The position numbers and the translations under genes were made by a program. This document shows, piece after piece, positions 1-11,381 of a DNA stretch of 64,000 bases. The DNA comes from Stenogyne calaminthoides (taxonomy: Eukaryota; Streptophyta; Magnoliopsida; Lamiales; Lamiaceae): assembly GCA_037126765.1 (NCBI GenBank), contig JBBCBC010000037.1, forward strand, positions 10,235,263 through 10,299,262, written 5' to 3'. The stretch's first letter is position 1. Every line of letters begins with the position of its first letter. A model generated the notes under the pieces. That model was not told the origin of the DNA. It saw nothing but the letters and a program-made list of their open reading frames with translations, and searched no databases.

Positions 1-430
1 ATCCAAAATTGTTCTAAAATATAATTTTTTTTTAAAAAAATGCACTCAAAAATTGGTCCAAAGTACAATTTTTTTTAAAAATGCACCCCAAAATCTACTC
101 AAAATACAATTTTTTTAAAAAAAAATGCACTTCCAAATTTTTTTTGCGGATTAGGGTTTTTGTTTAAATTAGGACCCAAAATACAATTTTTTTTTTAAAT
201 ATACTCTAAAATTGGTCTAAAATACAATTTTTTTAAAAAAAATACATTCTACAATTGGCCCAAAATACAAATGCACCCCAAAATTGACTCAAAATACAAT
301 TTTTTTTTTAAAAAAATGCACTTTCAAATTTTTCCTAATAGTGTAGAAAATAAAAAAAAAACACTCCAAAATTGATAAAAAATACAATTTTTTTAAAAAA
401 AATGCACTTCAAAATTAGACTAGAGGTGAA
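1..430. repeat. AT-rich degenerate tandem repeat
   Basis: At least seven imperfect copies of a roughly 55-60 bp unit are visible. Each combines a 'tgcacyccaaaattg' core, 'caaaatacaa' and a T-run followed by an A-run. The copies differ by small indels in the homopolymers. No coding potential is seen. The array may continue to the left of the window. Confidence 0.75.
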
Positions 431-2233
431 AAAATTAAAAGAATTTATTTTTTAAAAGTTACATATTTTTCTGAATTGTAAAATGAGTTAATAAAATGCA
501 CTTTGAAATAAATAATGAAATTATATTAATAAATAATTTAATAAATTTAATAATTTAAAATATTTGAACTTTTAAAATTTTAAATTATAAAAAGTCAAAA
601 TGCAATCAGAAGTGCAGAAAACGGGTCAAAAGTGCAGAAAACAATTAAAAGGGTAACTTGGACTTTTTAACCATAATTTTGTATCTTAGAGTCACAATAA
701 AATTACAATGTATCTTAGAGTTCTTTTGTTTGTGACTTTGTAGTGGAGAGTCACTCCCCCATTATGTAATTGTTGAAGACAAGACAAAATTGAGTGGTTC
801 ATGGTTCACTCGACCAAAATGGTTCATGATTCACCCGGCCCAAATAAATTATAATTTAAAATTCATTATTTAGTGTTTACGGTGTAGATAATTGATTTAG
901 GATAATTTTATAAATTTTTATACATGAAAATTTTCACATTCAACTTACTCTTTTTTAATAGCATATTCGACCAAGCCCAAGTTCCAATATCTAAACTCAA
1001 GCAGATGACACTTTTTCTAGTTTGAGTCTATTTATTTAAGCTAGAAGTGTGAAATGATATTGGTCTCATGAACAACAGAATCACAGGTAGGAGAAACAAA
1101 TTATATTCAATAATGTATCTTCAATTTTTTTAATAAACATAAAGAGAAAAAGAAAAGTTCTACTAGAAAAATTAAACAGATAATTTAGTCTGAACTCGTG
1201 TTGAAAAAGTAAAGCAGATAATTTTTGTAGTACTAAAGTTTCTAGGATAAGAAAATGCAAACGAAAATGTCAAATTCATCAATCGACATTTTAGTACTAG
1301 AAATTCGAATCCCATAAATTATGAGAAGTTGGTAAATTTTTTAAATCATTACGCATATTGAATCTAATTTTATTAAAAAGCAATCAAATAAAAGATTTAA
1401 TAAGAAATTGAAACAGGGACCGTATATTAAATTCAAAATGCTTACTTCACTATTAAAATTATTAGGAGTACTTGTCCTAGGATTTGGGCTTCAACTTTGG
1501 GATTTCATGATATTTTTCTCACATTCACATGGGTCCATCCAATCTATGGAGTAATATTATATTCATAAAATAAAATTAAAAAGAAAAAAAACATAAACAA
1601 AAGGGAGGACTTTTTTCGTAAGATTTGGGATGTGGCCTAAAAAGAATCCACTTCTCGTGTCCCGGATTTACACTGAATCTTAGGTTTCTTTTACGAGTCA
1701 CTATAATTAAATGCATCGATAATTTGATACTACTAATTAAAAAACTCAAAGAAGACCCTCTTATAAATTGTATTTTATGCAACAAGATTAAAAAATAAGT
1801 GGAAAATACTAGCTTTAAATTGAAAATCAATCCTACTTTTTATAATTTAATTAAGTATATATCAACATATAATTAATAAAAATTAAATCACTTTATTATA
1901 TTGATCATCATAATGTCAACTTGCATTCTCATAATTAACAACACTAATATCTTCACCATGGGCATTCATTTCGCATCCTAGACAATCTCCGGGTAATTAC
2001 TCATTGATACACAAAATTCACTATCACTTGCAGTCCACTACAATTGTCTTTTAAAATAGCAATTAGGTACAAAAATATTATCAAAACACCCTCAATTAAT
2101 TTTTTATATAATTACATTAAAAAAGAAAGGGTCAATTTCACTCTCCCACTCTCTATCATCAGGGAAATTATATCTCTTTCCATTTCACTCGCCCATTCTC
2201 TCTCATCAATTATCTTAATACAATCTCTATCTC
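431..2233. other. Intergenic DNA without recognised gene
   Basis: AT-rich sequence with many stops in all frames. The short open frames around 1576-1830 and 2044-2238 have no codon or motif character of a gene. I see no RNA gene or clear transposon end here. Confidence 0.6.
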
Positions 2234-3574
2234 TGTAACATCCCGAAAATTTCAATTTAGTTATATTATTTTTAAAGCATTCATCAAGATATTTTTTTTC
2301 AATATTTCTAAAATTCAAATTTATCTTTTAATATTTGCATTCTAAATATTTTTCTAAAAGAAATCCTCAATTTCTACCCATGCGTACGCGCACCTGTTTC
2401 ACAAGCTAAAAGTATAATTTCTTGCATATTGATTTTAAAATAAAGTTTTCAAGCCTTGTCTTTATTTTTCTAATTAAAAGGCATAGATGATGCATCGTTT
2501 TATCTTAATCAATTTCAAAATCATCCACCAAAACAATTTGATATCCGTATTTTATTTATTTAAAATTTAAGATTCTTTGTTTTACGTAACAAAATTCAGC
2601 AAAAGACATATTTTAAAATTCATATATATCTACAAAAATCAAATCTCAAGATTTTCATGATAAATTCAAATCCCAATTTTCACTAACAAAATTATATTTT
2701 CCTCTCTATAAATAAAGGTCTTCTTCTTTTGAAATCAAAACACGTAGGAAAATATTATTTCATACTTTTCACAACTCTTGGATTTTTTCTCAACAAGGAT
2801 TAAAGTAATTTCGTAGCATGTATCTGCATCCACGACATGAATTTAAGGTGTGGTTTCTTTATCTTTATTAAATATTTCGTATGAATAATTTATTTATGTG
2901 CTATATAATATGGCGTGACGTATATGAAAAAATTATTTTTCTTGAGAGTGATTTAATTTGATGATATGCAATTATAATAAAATTATTGTAAAAAGAAAGT
3001 TATGAAAGACCAGGGGCTGCAAAGAGGCCCGGACTACAAAGAGGTCCTTAGGGAACCTATAGACTGCAAAGAGGTCTTTGAGGAAACTGTCGTGCACATA
3101 GCCCGAGACTGCAAAGAGGTCTTCGGGAGACCCAGTGGGATTGCAAAGAGATCCTTGGAGAAACCATTAAGCATAATTTATTATATTAATTGTCCATAAT
3201 TATAATGAAAAGCTTTATGTGATAATTTGTGAATGACATGATTATATGTGGATGAACACTTTACTTATATGTTATATTTAATCTTGATAAGGTAACCGCA
3301 CTGAGCTAGTGGTTTTGCTCATACCATACATTTTAACATTTTTCAGATTAAGAAGGAGTGCGGTGGAGGGACGGTGGATGTATTTTGAGGAAAATTATTT
3401 TCATGTTGATTTATTACTATTAGCATTTAAATTTAAATTATATTTTTAAATCTTAGTCACATCTTTATGAGAAATTTTGAATCTTTAAATTATTATTTAT
3501 TTATATTTCCGCTTTCCGCTGCAAATTCTTATAAATTTATGCATATATGACCTACGAAAAATCAAGATGTGACA
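2234..3574 (+). mobile_element. Solo LTR of a Ty3/gypsy-type retrotransposon
   Basis: The element begins TGTAACATCCCG and ends GATGTGACA, the TG...CA ends typical of plant Tekay/Del-type LTRs. It is flanked on both sides by the 5-bp direct repeat ATCTC (2229-2233 and 3575-3579), the expected target-site duplication. A TATA-like box (TATAAATA) lies near 2706. No internal gag-pol domain or second LTR is present, so it is a solo LTR left by recombination. Positions 3005-3160 carry four imperfect copies of a 'gactgcaaagaggtc' motif. Lineage assignment is by ends only. Confidence 0.8.
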
Positions 3575-3579
3575 ATCTC

Positions 3580-4440
3580 TCTCTCCATTTTTTACGTGGA
3601 GGGGCGAGGTGGTGGTGGTGGTTGTTTTCTAATGGGGTGAACAGTGTTGGTTGGGTTTTTTAACGGTGGTGGTTGGTTTTGCCGACTCTTTCTCAATCGC
3701 TTGGGTGTTTGTAGGCGATGGTGGCGAGGAGAAAGAGGATGGTGGTTTTGCCACCAGAAGAAACATGTTGATTTTTGTGATATTTGTTGTTGGTGGTGGT
3801 TGGGCGACGGATGAGATGAATCTTCTGGTGGTGGCGAGAGAGGATGGTGGTTTGGTCCGGCGAAGAGAGCGACGCATCAGTTTTTGGCGGAGGAGCCCCT
3901 TGGTTCAGATCTGCAACTCACTGAGTTCGCGCACCGAGTTGGGACTGAGTTCGCCGAGTCTTTCGAGTTCTAGGCCGAGTTAGTTAATTTTTTGGTGAGT
4001 TTGGTTATTCTACTTAGTCATGTATAGCAATTGAGGTGGAGATGGATTTATTGGTCGAGTTTGGAACTACGAGTTTGATTAATTTTTTGCCGAGTTTGGG
4101 GTTTGGGGGCGATGGTTGCGGGTGGTTTTTTGGCCGAGTTTCAAAGAATGGCTTGTTTTGAAGAACGATGTGAGTCCAGATATGATTTTTGGAGAAGAAT
4201 GTTTGGGATTTTTTCTGGGCAGATATGCAATGGGAAGATGCAATTGCTTAAGTGTATACACAATTTGCTTAAGTGTATACACAATTTTTACGCGTAAATG
4301 CAATTTTTTTTTTACTCTTGTACACAATATAATTAAAGTGTATGCAATGTATTTCAGTGTATGCAATGTATTTAGTGTATTCAATATTTTTTTCTTGAAC
4401 AATGGATTTTTTTATAAGTAAATATGCATTTTTTTTTAAC
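3580..4440. other. G-rich degenerate segment, unassigned
   Basis: Unlike its AT-rich surroundings, this stretch is rich in ggtggtgg and repeated 'ccgagttt' motifs. It has a perfect tandem pair of about 20 bp ('tgcttaagtgtatacacaat', 4247-4286) and loose 'agtgtatgcaatgtatt' repeats (about 4335-4385). Open frames are present on both strands, but none shows a domain. It is probably a decayed transposon or captured gene fragment. Confidence 0.35.
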
Positions 4441-6505
4441 AATGCACGAGAAATTAAATTATTAAATAATTTAAAAAATTAAGTTATTTTTAAATTAATT
4501 TCAGTATATAAATAAAATAAAAATTATTAAAAATTCCAATGAAAATAAAACAAAGTTATGAAAGAATTGTTAAATTTATTTATCAAGCATATTAAAAAAA
4601 AGTAAAAAAGTTGATGGAAGAAAAAACAAAAAGGTGATGAGACAATACAAAGGAAAACAATCCGATGAGAAAAAAAGAAAAAGGCAAGGGGCATAATAGA
4701 CTAATTGCATGATTTTTTTTGTAGGAATAACAAGATTTGTAGTTGATTGTTTTTTTGGTTTTAGGATTGTAGTAGAATGTTATTGTCCCCATTAATATAC
4801 ATGCAATTTTTATGTTACACCATAGTCATCTTTAGTTCAAGTAATTATATCATTTTCTTATAAATTTCTAAATTATACGGATCGAATGAAAAGTTAATTA
4901 GTCCAACCAAAATCTTACCCAAATCAAAACCCCACTTTTATTTGCCGACGCTAGATAAGGCTAGAAGCTGGTTGTGACGCTTGACGAGTGGACAAAAGAG
5001 AAGGATGAGGAACATAAATATCATAATTGTAAGATTTTTATTGGAATTATTGGTCATTTTAAGTTATTTTGATAAATTTCTCTTATGGGGATGGAAGCTA
5101 GCTTGTGATGATAAGAATGCATTGTTTCATGTTCCTTTTATATATTGATGATGAGAAGTGGTAAAAATTCACGTGGTTAATCTAATTATTGTTACATCTT
5201 ACTTTTAATTAGCTTAATGATTGTAATCTTATTTCAAATCATAACTATCAAAATTGAACAAATCTAAGAAACTAATGAAGTGCAAGATTGAACTTCAAAA
5301 GTCCACGAAAACAATTGACGGGTACTCAAATTGAGGGATTTGAATCTCCCAGAATTATCTCAAACGAAATGATTTGTAATCTCTTTGTAATTGAAATTCA
5401 CTTGTTTCATATTGTCTTGTGGTATATGGTGATGCGTGGTGGTAAAGTATCATCCGTTGCAAAACAAAGTTGAAGTCCAAGTTAATGCAAATTAATGAAT
5501 AATATAATAATTTATAATAAGAGAAAAATGTTAGTATGACTTTTTATTTAAACAAAGAATAATCAATATTTTACATTTAATATTATTTAAGGGATTAAGA
5601 TGTGATTTTTTTAAAACTATTAATATGAAAAAATAGTTGCACATTTTAGCGTAAATAAATTATATATTTCAATATAACAAATTGTTCGATTTTAAAATAG
5701 TATACTATAAGTGCACGAGGGGGCAAATGGGAGTACAATTGGGGGTGTGGGTGAAATTCATCTCCCGTTTGGTTTCCCACATCGCAAAGCTAGTATTTAG
5801 GGTATGAATTCACTTTCAAAGGAATATGATTTTTCATCCCAAAATAAACATGTATTTTGCATTCATATCTCGTTGGTTACTCATGACCTACCAGTACCAA
5901 CCAAACATGACTTGGAAGATTTCCAAATTGTGACCTCTATATTTTGGTTCAAATTTTTTAACAAGAATGACAATAAGATTATTTTGGTTCAAATTTTTGA
6001 ACAAGAATGACAATAAGATTTATTAAATAGTGAATTGAAGTAAAATTAATGATTATATTATTAGTTTTTTGATATAATTTTGAAGTAAATAATTAATTAA
6101 AATCAGATAATAATTACCTTGTTTTGAATTTCATTTCATTATCTTGTATTAATCAAGGCTGATTGGCCATTTTTATCCTTTTTAACCACTGCAATTAATA
6201 ATGTTAATTTCCATTCAACAATTTTTGTAACAAGCGGCCCTTCAATTTACCAAAAGAGCCAAACCCGGCGGTTGTTTTCGAATTGTTGTTGGACCATTTC
6301 AGCATTTTTATCTCTTCTTTCTTCTAATTAGAGTCCGTTGCTTGCCACTGAAAAAATCAATCTTTGCCCTCGCTCTCTGTGCGACATTTACTCCATTCTC
6401 CATACCACCATTTCTCTCTCACACACTCACACACTTTCTGCTGCAAATATCAACGAAGACTAGTGCACCGAGTTTTTCTGCATTGAAGGATTTTTTTTTG
6501 TCCAC
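4441..6505. other. Intergenic DNA upstream of the GTD-binding gene
   Basis: AT-rich and non-coding as far as can be seen. It contains a direct duplication of about 38 bp (5939-6019, 'attttggttcaaatttt' followed by 'aacaagaatgacaataagatt'). A CT-rich leader (about 6300-6490) precedes the next gene. Confidence 0.55.
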
Positions 6506-7423
6506 ATGCAGATTTTTGCTCTTCTTTACCCTTTTCTCACTCTATCTGTGTGCCTTGTTCTGGGATTCGGTAAGGTGTTTTCGAAGTTGCTTCGCGGAGG
6601 TTTCGTATCAATGGAATGTGGGGTTTTTCTGTTCGAGAATTTTAAGCAGGTTTATCAATTTTTAGGGCTGTCTCTGTTGTTTGCTTTTGGGTTCGGAATT
6701 TTCTACTCCGATAGTTTTTCCAGGGTCTTGGTTCCGATTTTGGGCGATTTGCGATGGAAACCAGGGAAATTGAAATATGGGGTTTGTTCAAAAAATGTTA
6801 CTGATGGAATTTTCCGATTATTGAAAATTCTGAAGGAGATTCCGTGCGAACCCTTGATTGATGAACCGAAAGAGGACGGGAATGAAAAATTGAACTCTCA
6901 CAATGGCGTCGAAGGCATAAATGTTACTGATTCCGGTGAAGAATATTTCACGGACAGTAATGAAGATGATGAAACAGAGTGTACGGAGGAAGATAATGAA
7001 TGGGACGTTTCAACACTGAGGAAATTGCTAAAAATTGAGCGGCGGAAAGCGGAGGCCGCCATTGCTGAACTCGCAAAAGAAAGGGCGGCTTCCGCAACTG
7101 CAACTGAGGAAGCCATGGCGATGATTTTGCGGCTTCAGAATGAGAAAAGCTTAGTCGAAATGGAATCGAGCCAATTCAAAAGATTAGCGGAGGAGAAACA
7201 GATCCACGATCAGGAAGTGATTAGATCCCTGCAGTGGCTCGTGTGGGATCACGAATTTAAACGGAGCTTATTGGAAGACAAATTGAAATTGTACAGGAAA
7301 AAGATGAAGGATGAATCTGAAGAAATTGGGGAAGATGAGAGCTCCTTCAATGGCAGTATCTTGGATGCTCTTGAGAATGTGCTGTATAGCTCACTTGATG
7401 CTAATAACTTTTCACCTGAGTAA
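6506..7423 (+). CDS. GTD-binding (DUF593) membrane protein, FLOURY1-like
   Basis: A 305-residue protein in one exon. Two hydrophobic segments lie at the N-terminus (about residues 1-22 and 48-68), followed by an acidic linker (about 115-165). A coiled-coil GTD-binding/DUF593 domain spans about 165-265, with core 'LRKLLKIERRKAEAAIAEL' and the typical ending around 'LQWLVWDHEFKRSLLEDKL'. In plants this domain binds the myosin XI globular tail (MyoB proteins) or acts in ER and protein-body organisation (maize FLOURY1). The short length and N-terminal membrane segments fit the FLOURY1-like group. A start at 6611 (MECG...) would remove the first hydrophobic segment. The stop overlaps a good splice-donor string (GA|GTAAGT), so a further exon cannot be excluded. 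Confidence 0.8.
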   Translation: MQIFALLYPFLTLSVCLVLGFGKVFSKLLRGGFVSMECGVFLFENFKQVYQFLGLSLLFAFGFGIFYSDSFSRVLVPILGDLRWKPGKLKYGVCSKNVTDGIFRLLKILKEIPCEPLIDEPKEDGNEKLNSHNGVEGINVTDSGEEYFTDSNEDDETECTEEDNEWDVSTLRKLLKIERRKAEAAIAELAKERAASATATEEAMAMILRLQNEKSLVEMESSQFKRLAEEKQIHDQEVIRSLQWLVWDHEFKRSLLEDKLKLYRKKMKDESEEIGEDESSFNGSILDALENVLYSSLDANNFSPE

Positions 7424-9900
7424 GTTCTTGTTCAGCCATTCTCTCTCATGGATTTTTGCATTTGGAGGAATCAGAAAAGGGATATACCTATAGCATTAAA
7501 TAAGATAATTTTGTGATTACATAGAGAAAGAACATCATCATATATCTGCTGGTCCCCCCATAAGCTTTTCTTAATGATTGAAAATGTCTGAAGAAATTAT
7601 CTTTTTTGGTGCTATTAGTACTGTTTTAGGATGTTCTAATGGTTTTGATTATCAATGCTTAGTGCGGTTGTGGTCCTAAGTCTTCACTAATCCCAGTTTT
7701 TCTTGATTTTTCTGCTATCTTGGGTTTATTGCTGACTGTTTTCATCTCTCTGGAAAGTGAATTTATATTTATCATCTATAAAGGTGTTCTTTAACTGGTG
7801 CTTTATTATTTTTTCTATATAAATTTCTTGTAATCTTCATGCCATTACTTCATATGCCAGCTATACATGAAAAAAAAAAGAGCTTTTGGTTCACAATAAC
7901 AGTCTTGATAAAATACATTAAATATAGATGTGTAATACTTGCGTGAGACGGAGTATAATTTGGGAATGAAGCTTTAACACTTTGGAAATGATGGATGTTA
8001 ATTAATGCTAGTTTATAACTAGTCTCATGTATGAGACCCTCCCATAAAAGTTTTTCCCAATTTAGATATGTATATGTTGTTAACTTGACTCAAAAAGAAC
8101 TCATTTTACAAAATTGTGAGGATTATTTTGGACTTGTGGGATACTTCTTTTATCATATTGCTGGTATATGACAACAAAGAAAAGAATACCATATACAACC
8201 CAACTTTTTCTTGAAATCAAAACTTCAACTTGCTATTAAGAAATATAGATCCTTGAGTCTTCTAAGTTGTACTAGTTATCTGAGCTCTATGTTCTGCTGT
8301 TAGCTGAAGTGTGAAAAGTTAATGAACCAGAAGCTCATGGATGTGTTTGTGGAAGCTATCAAATGAGTTCATTTTTAAACGCCTCTCTCTGGATTCATGT
8401 TTATTGTCCTGGAAAATAGTTTTCTGACTGTGTGTGATAGAATTTGCATTCTGCTATCATAGGTTACATCCTGTTAATTTACCTGTGTTGCATCGCTAAA
8501 CTAGTCTTCTCTGCTGTTTAACGTCGAATAATCCTTATATTTGTAATGAAGTTGATCCTCTACATTTATTTTGTTCGATTTTTGAAGAGAGACAAAAACA
8601 CAATGAAGAAATAGATGAGAATGAACAAAGTGAAACCTACACAAGTTTTCCTCTTATGTGATTTGTCGAATGGTAATCTGATGATCTACATCCTGTTCAT
8701 ACAGCCGGTAATTAGGAGTAGTAGTAGTATCAGATTTTTTTTCTCATAATGCTGTTTATTTCCATCCAGTATATAAATGATACATCTATTCTTCAACTTG
8801 TCATATTCCTTTAGCAGTTGAACTAAATAAGTAAATATATGAAGTTTCCTTCAGCTCATACTACATAATGCATGTCTATATAAACCTGTCATACTTTCTC
8901 AAACTTGCAAATGAGTCTGATTGTGATCAATCTATAAGAAATAATGATTTTTACAGTCACGATTTCACTTTTGGAGTGCCATTTCTTTGTGTGTGGGGAC
9001 ATCAATTGCTAGGTTTAATGGTTTGTCCAAGGTTACGGTGATAACAAAGACTGAGTATTATCCAATTATCTTGAATTTTAAAATTCTCATATTATATTAA
9101 AAATCATTTGTTACCATATACATACGAGATGAGTACAATAGGATCCACCACCCAGTTTAAGGACGTGTTTTGTAACATTTAAAACAATTTCTAAAAGTAC
9201 TTATTTTCAAAGCTCTCTCTCACAACTTTTGAAAATAAGTCTTTTTTGAAAGTTGTTTTAAGTGTTTTAAAACACACCCTAAGTATATTAAAATCAATGC
9301 AGTGACGTCTTGACTACAGATGAGTCGATTTAAAGAATTTACTATTTTTTTGTCAACTTGGATACAAATGCATAAACCTGTCACAAAAAAAGAAAGATAC
9401 AAATGCATAAAAAAATAAAATTATAAAGTAACAATTCATGACGATCTATGAATATGATCAAAGTGATTTAATGATTTGTTTTTTTTTCTTCCCCGTTTCT
9501 AGCTCATCATATTTTTTTAAATAAACTTTCGACTGACTCAACCTGTTCTTTTAAAGAATATGACCAAGAAATTGTATATATATTATTATATTAGTTCCAC
9601 GGTTCAACAACTGAGTATTTTTAAATACTAAAACATATTAATTATTTTATTACAAATAAAAATTAATGAACATATTTTATTGTACCATGTATATAATAAT
9701 TTATTATACTAAAATATTAATTATTTTATTAAAAATTAATGAATATGTAATAATTGTACCATTTAATTAATGCACAAGACTGTTATTTTCAAAGTAATAA
9801 TAATTTTCCTATAGAAGTAAAAAGAAGTGTCTTTTTTTTTCTTATTCTCTTTATGCATTTAAAATGAAATTAATGATTATAAAAAAAATTAAAACAAAAA
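7424..9900. other. 3' region and intergenic DNA
   Basis: AT-rich DNA without a recognisable gene. A small foldback element lies at about 9162-9285. Its arms 'gtgttttgtaacatttaaaa' and, inverted, 'gtgttttaaaacacttaaaa' resemble a Tourist/Harbinger-like MITE. Confidence 0.5.
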
Positions 9901-9972
9901 GCCCGTATAGCTCAGTGGTAGAGCGTCAGTCTTGTAAACTGAAGGTCTGTAGTTCGATCCTGCATGTGGGCA
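9901..9972 (+). tRNA. tRNA-Thr(UGU): tRNA-Thr (anticodon UGU)
   Basis: A complete cloverleaf can be folded. The 7-bp acceptor stem (GCCCGTA with TGTGGGC, two G-T wobbles) is followed by a D arm containing AGCTCAGTGGTAGAGC, an anticodon stem TCAGT/ACTGA closing the loop CTTGTAA, and a T stem TGTAG/CTGCA closing the loop TTCGATC. The discriminator base is A. Internal A and B boxes are present and a T-run follows (9974 onward), as for Pol III genes. CCA is not encoded and there is no intron. Confidence 0.93.
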
Positions 9973-10014
9973 TTTTACCTTTTTAATTTTTTTAAGAACA
10001 AGAAAACAGAAAAG

Positions 10015-10100
10015 TTATTTGGGCCAAAAACGGGTTATGGGCCGGCTCCCAGCCCGTTGACAATTGACCTTGGCGAAGTTAAAATTAGGGTTATCGCTAC
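10015..10100 (+). promoter_or_regulatory. Site II / telo-box promoter of the FAR1-MMSDH gene
   Basis: Two TGGGCC elements (about 10019 and 10037) and an inverted telo-box (ATTAGGGTT, about 10085) lie just upstream of a probable non-coding first exon. That exon ends at a donor at 10236/10237 and splices to the coding exon at about 11360. Site II plus telo-box is a common plant combination for constitutively active genes. The assignment to this gene is inferred from position. Confidence 0.45.
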
Positions 10101-11381
10101 TTCCAGTTCTCCATCGTTGCTTCCACACTCTTTAGAAAAGAAAAATGGAAAACCGAATTAAATAAAATAAGCACACGACCGTTTTTCACTTCCGACTTCC
10201 CGTCGCTGTGTCTTCTCCGTCATACCCTTGTCACCGGTAAAACCTTCTTTTTTTTTTTTTTTTCTTTTTTCTCAATGTTAATCTGCCAAAAGTTTCAATT
10301 CACATAATATTAAATGTACCCCCATTTGATCAGTAATCTGTGTTTATTTCTTTTTCCCATGGATACAGCGTATCATATAATTGTTTGTGTGTATAAGTTC
10401 TGTTCTTCTTCAAAAATTTCAGTTAAGTGAATGCAATGTAGATTGCGGAGGATCGTTCAAGGAGTTGAGTTTTATTCACTGCTTAATGTTGTATTGAGGT
10501 ATTGAAAAATTTCAAGTAAATTGCAGTGTGCATCAGTTGTTGATTAGGTTATGAGGCTGTATGATGGTCATATATATCTTGTACTCTTTCTAAGTATTTC
10601 ATTTTCTTCTAACACTGTTACCTTTATGATCATGTTTAGCATTGTTAATGTTATGGTTGAGGAATGTGAGTCAGATGTTCTTGCTCCAAATTTTAACACA
10701 CTAATGTCGTTCTAGGTTAGTTGCATGTGTACATAAATATTGTGTTTTATGACGTGTGCGTTGGTATATTCTAGCATTACTACTTAATTCATTCAGATTT
10801 GCTCAATCCATGAAATGTAGGTATTGGAAATTGGTATGCTCATTGAGTGTTACTAACTTTTCTTGCTGAGTTATCAAGCATAACTGTCCTTGCAGTGGTC
10901 TGATCTAATGGATCAATTAAGTTGTGATAAAGAACGTTGCTGCATAATTCTCCTGGTATCTTACAAATGTTCTAGAGCAGGTCGTAGAGGACCATGCTAG
11001 AAAAGATAAATTGGAATGCCTGATCAATTAAAAATTAAGTGATTGAGAAATACCCTCAAGAAAGAATTGCGATGTTCAACCAAGTACTAGTAGATTTATG
11101 CATGAGGATTGGATTTAGTGATTTAGTAGTTAATCAGCCATATTGTCCATTGCGTTATTATATATTTTTTACTACAATTCTATACTTTCTTATTGTGGAC
11201 TTTTGAGTTGCTCATTTTATCAATGCTAGAACCAATATGTTTATGTTTAGCATACATATTTGTTTCATGTGTATATACAGCTGCTCTGCTCAGCTGTTTG
11301 ATTAGCTTGTTAGTTAAAATGATCTGGAGAGTTTATTCCATATGTGATTGCTTGTGTAGGTCTGCTATTTAGACCAGTTAT

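Noticed and set aside
3651..3983. 110-residue open frame in G-rich DNA, with a long antisense frame at 3629-3877
   Set aside because: Both strands are open because the sequence is low-complexity ggtggt repeat. No domain, splice context or promoter supports a protein.
4079..4402. Open frames on both strands rich in Leu, Tyr and Lys
   Set aside because: They arise from 'gtgtatacacaat' repeats and show no coding character.
6342..6665. 107-residue frame overlapping the start of the DUF593 gene
   Set aside because: Different frame from the GTD-binding domain, no motif, and it ends inside the real gene.
9964..10161. Open frame overlapping the tRNA 3' end
   Set aside because: It starts inside the tRNA gene and runs through promoter motifs. 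It is chance.
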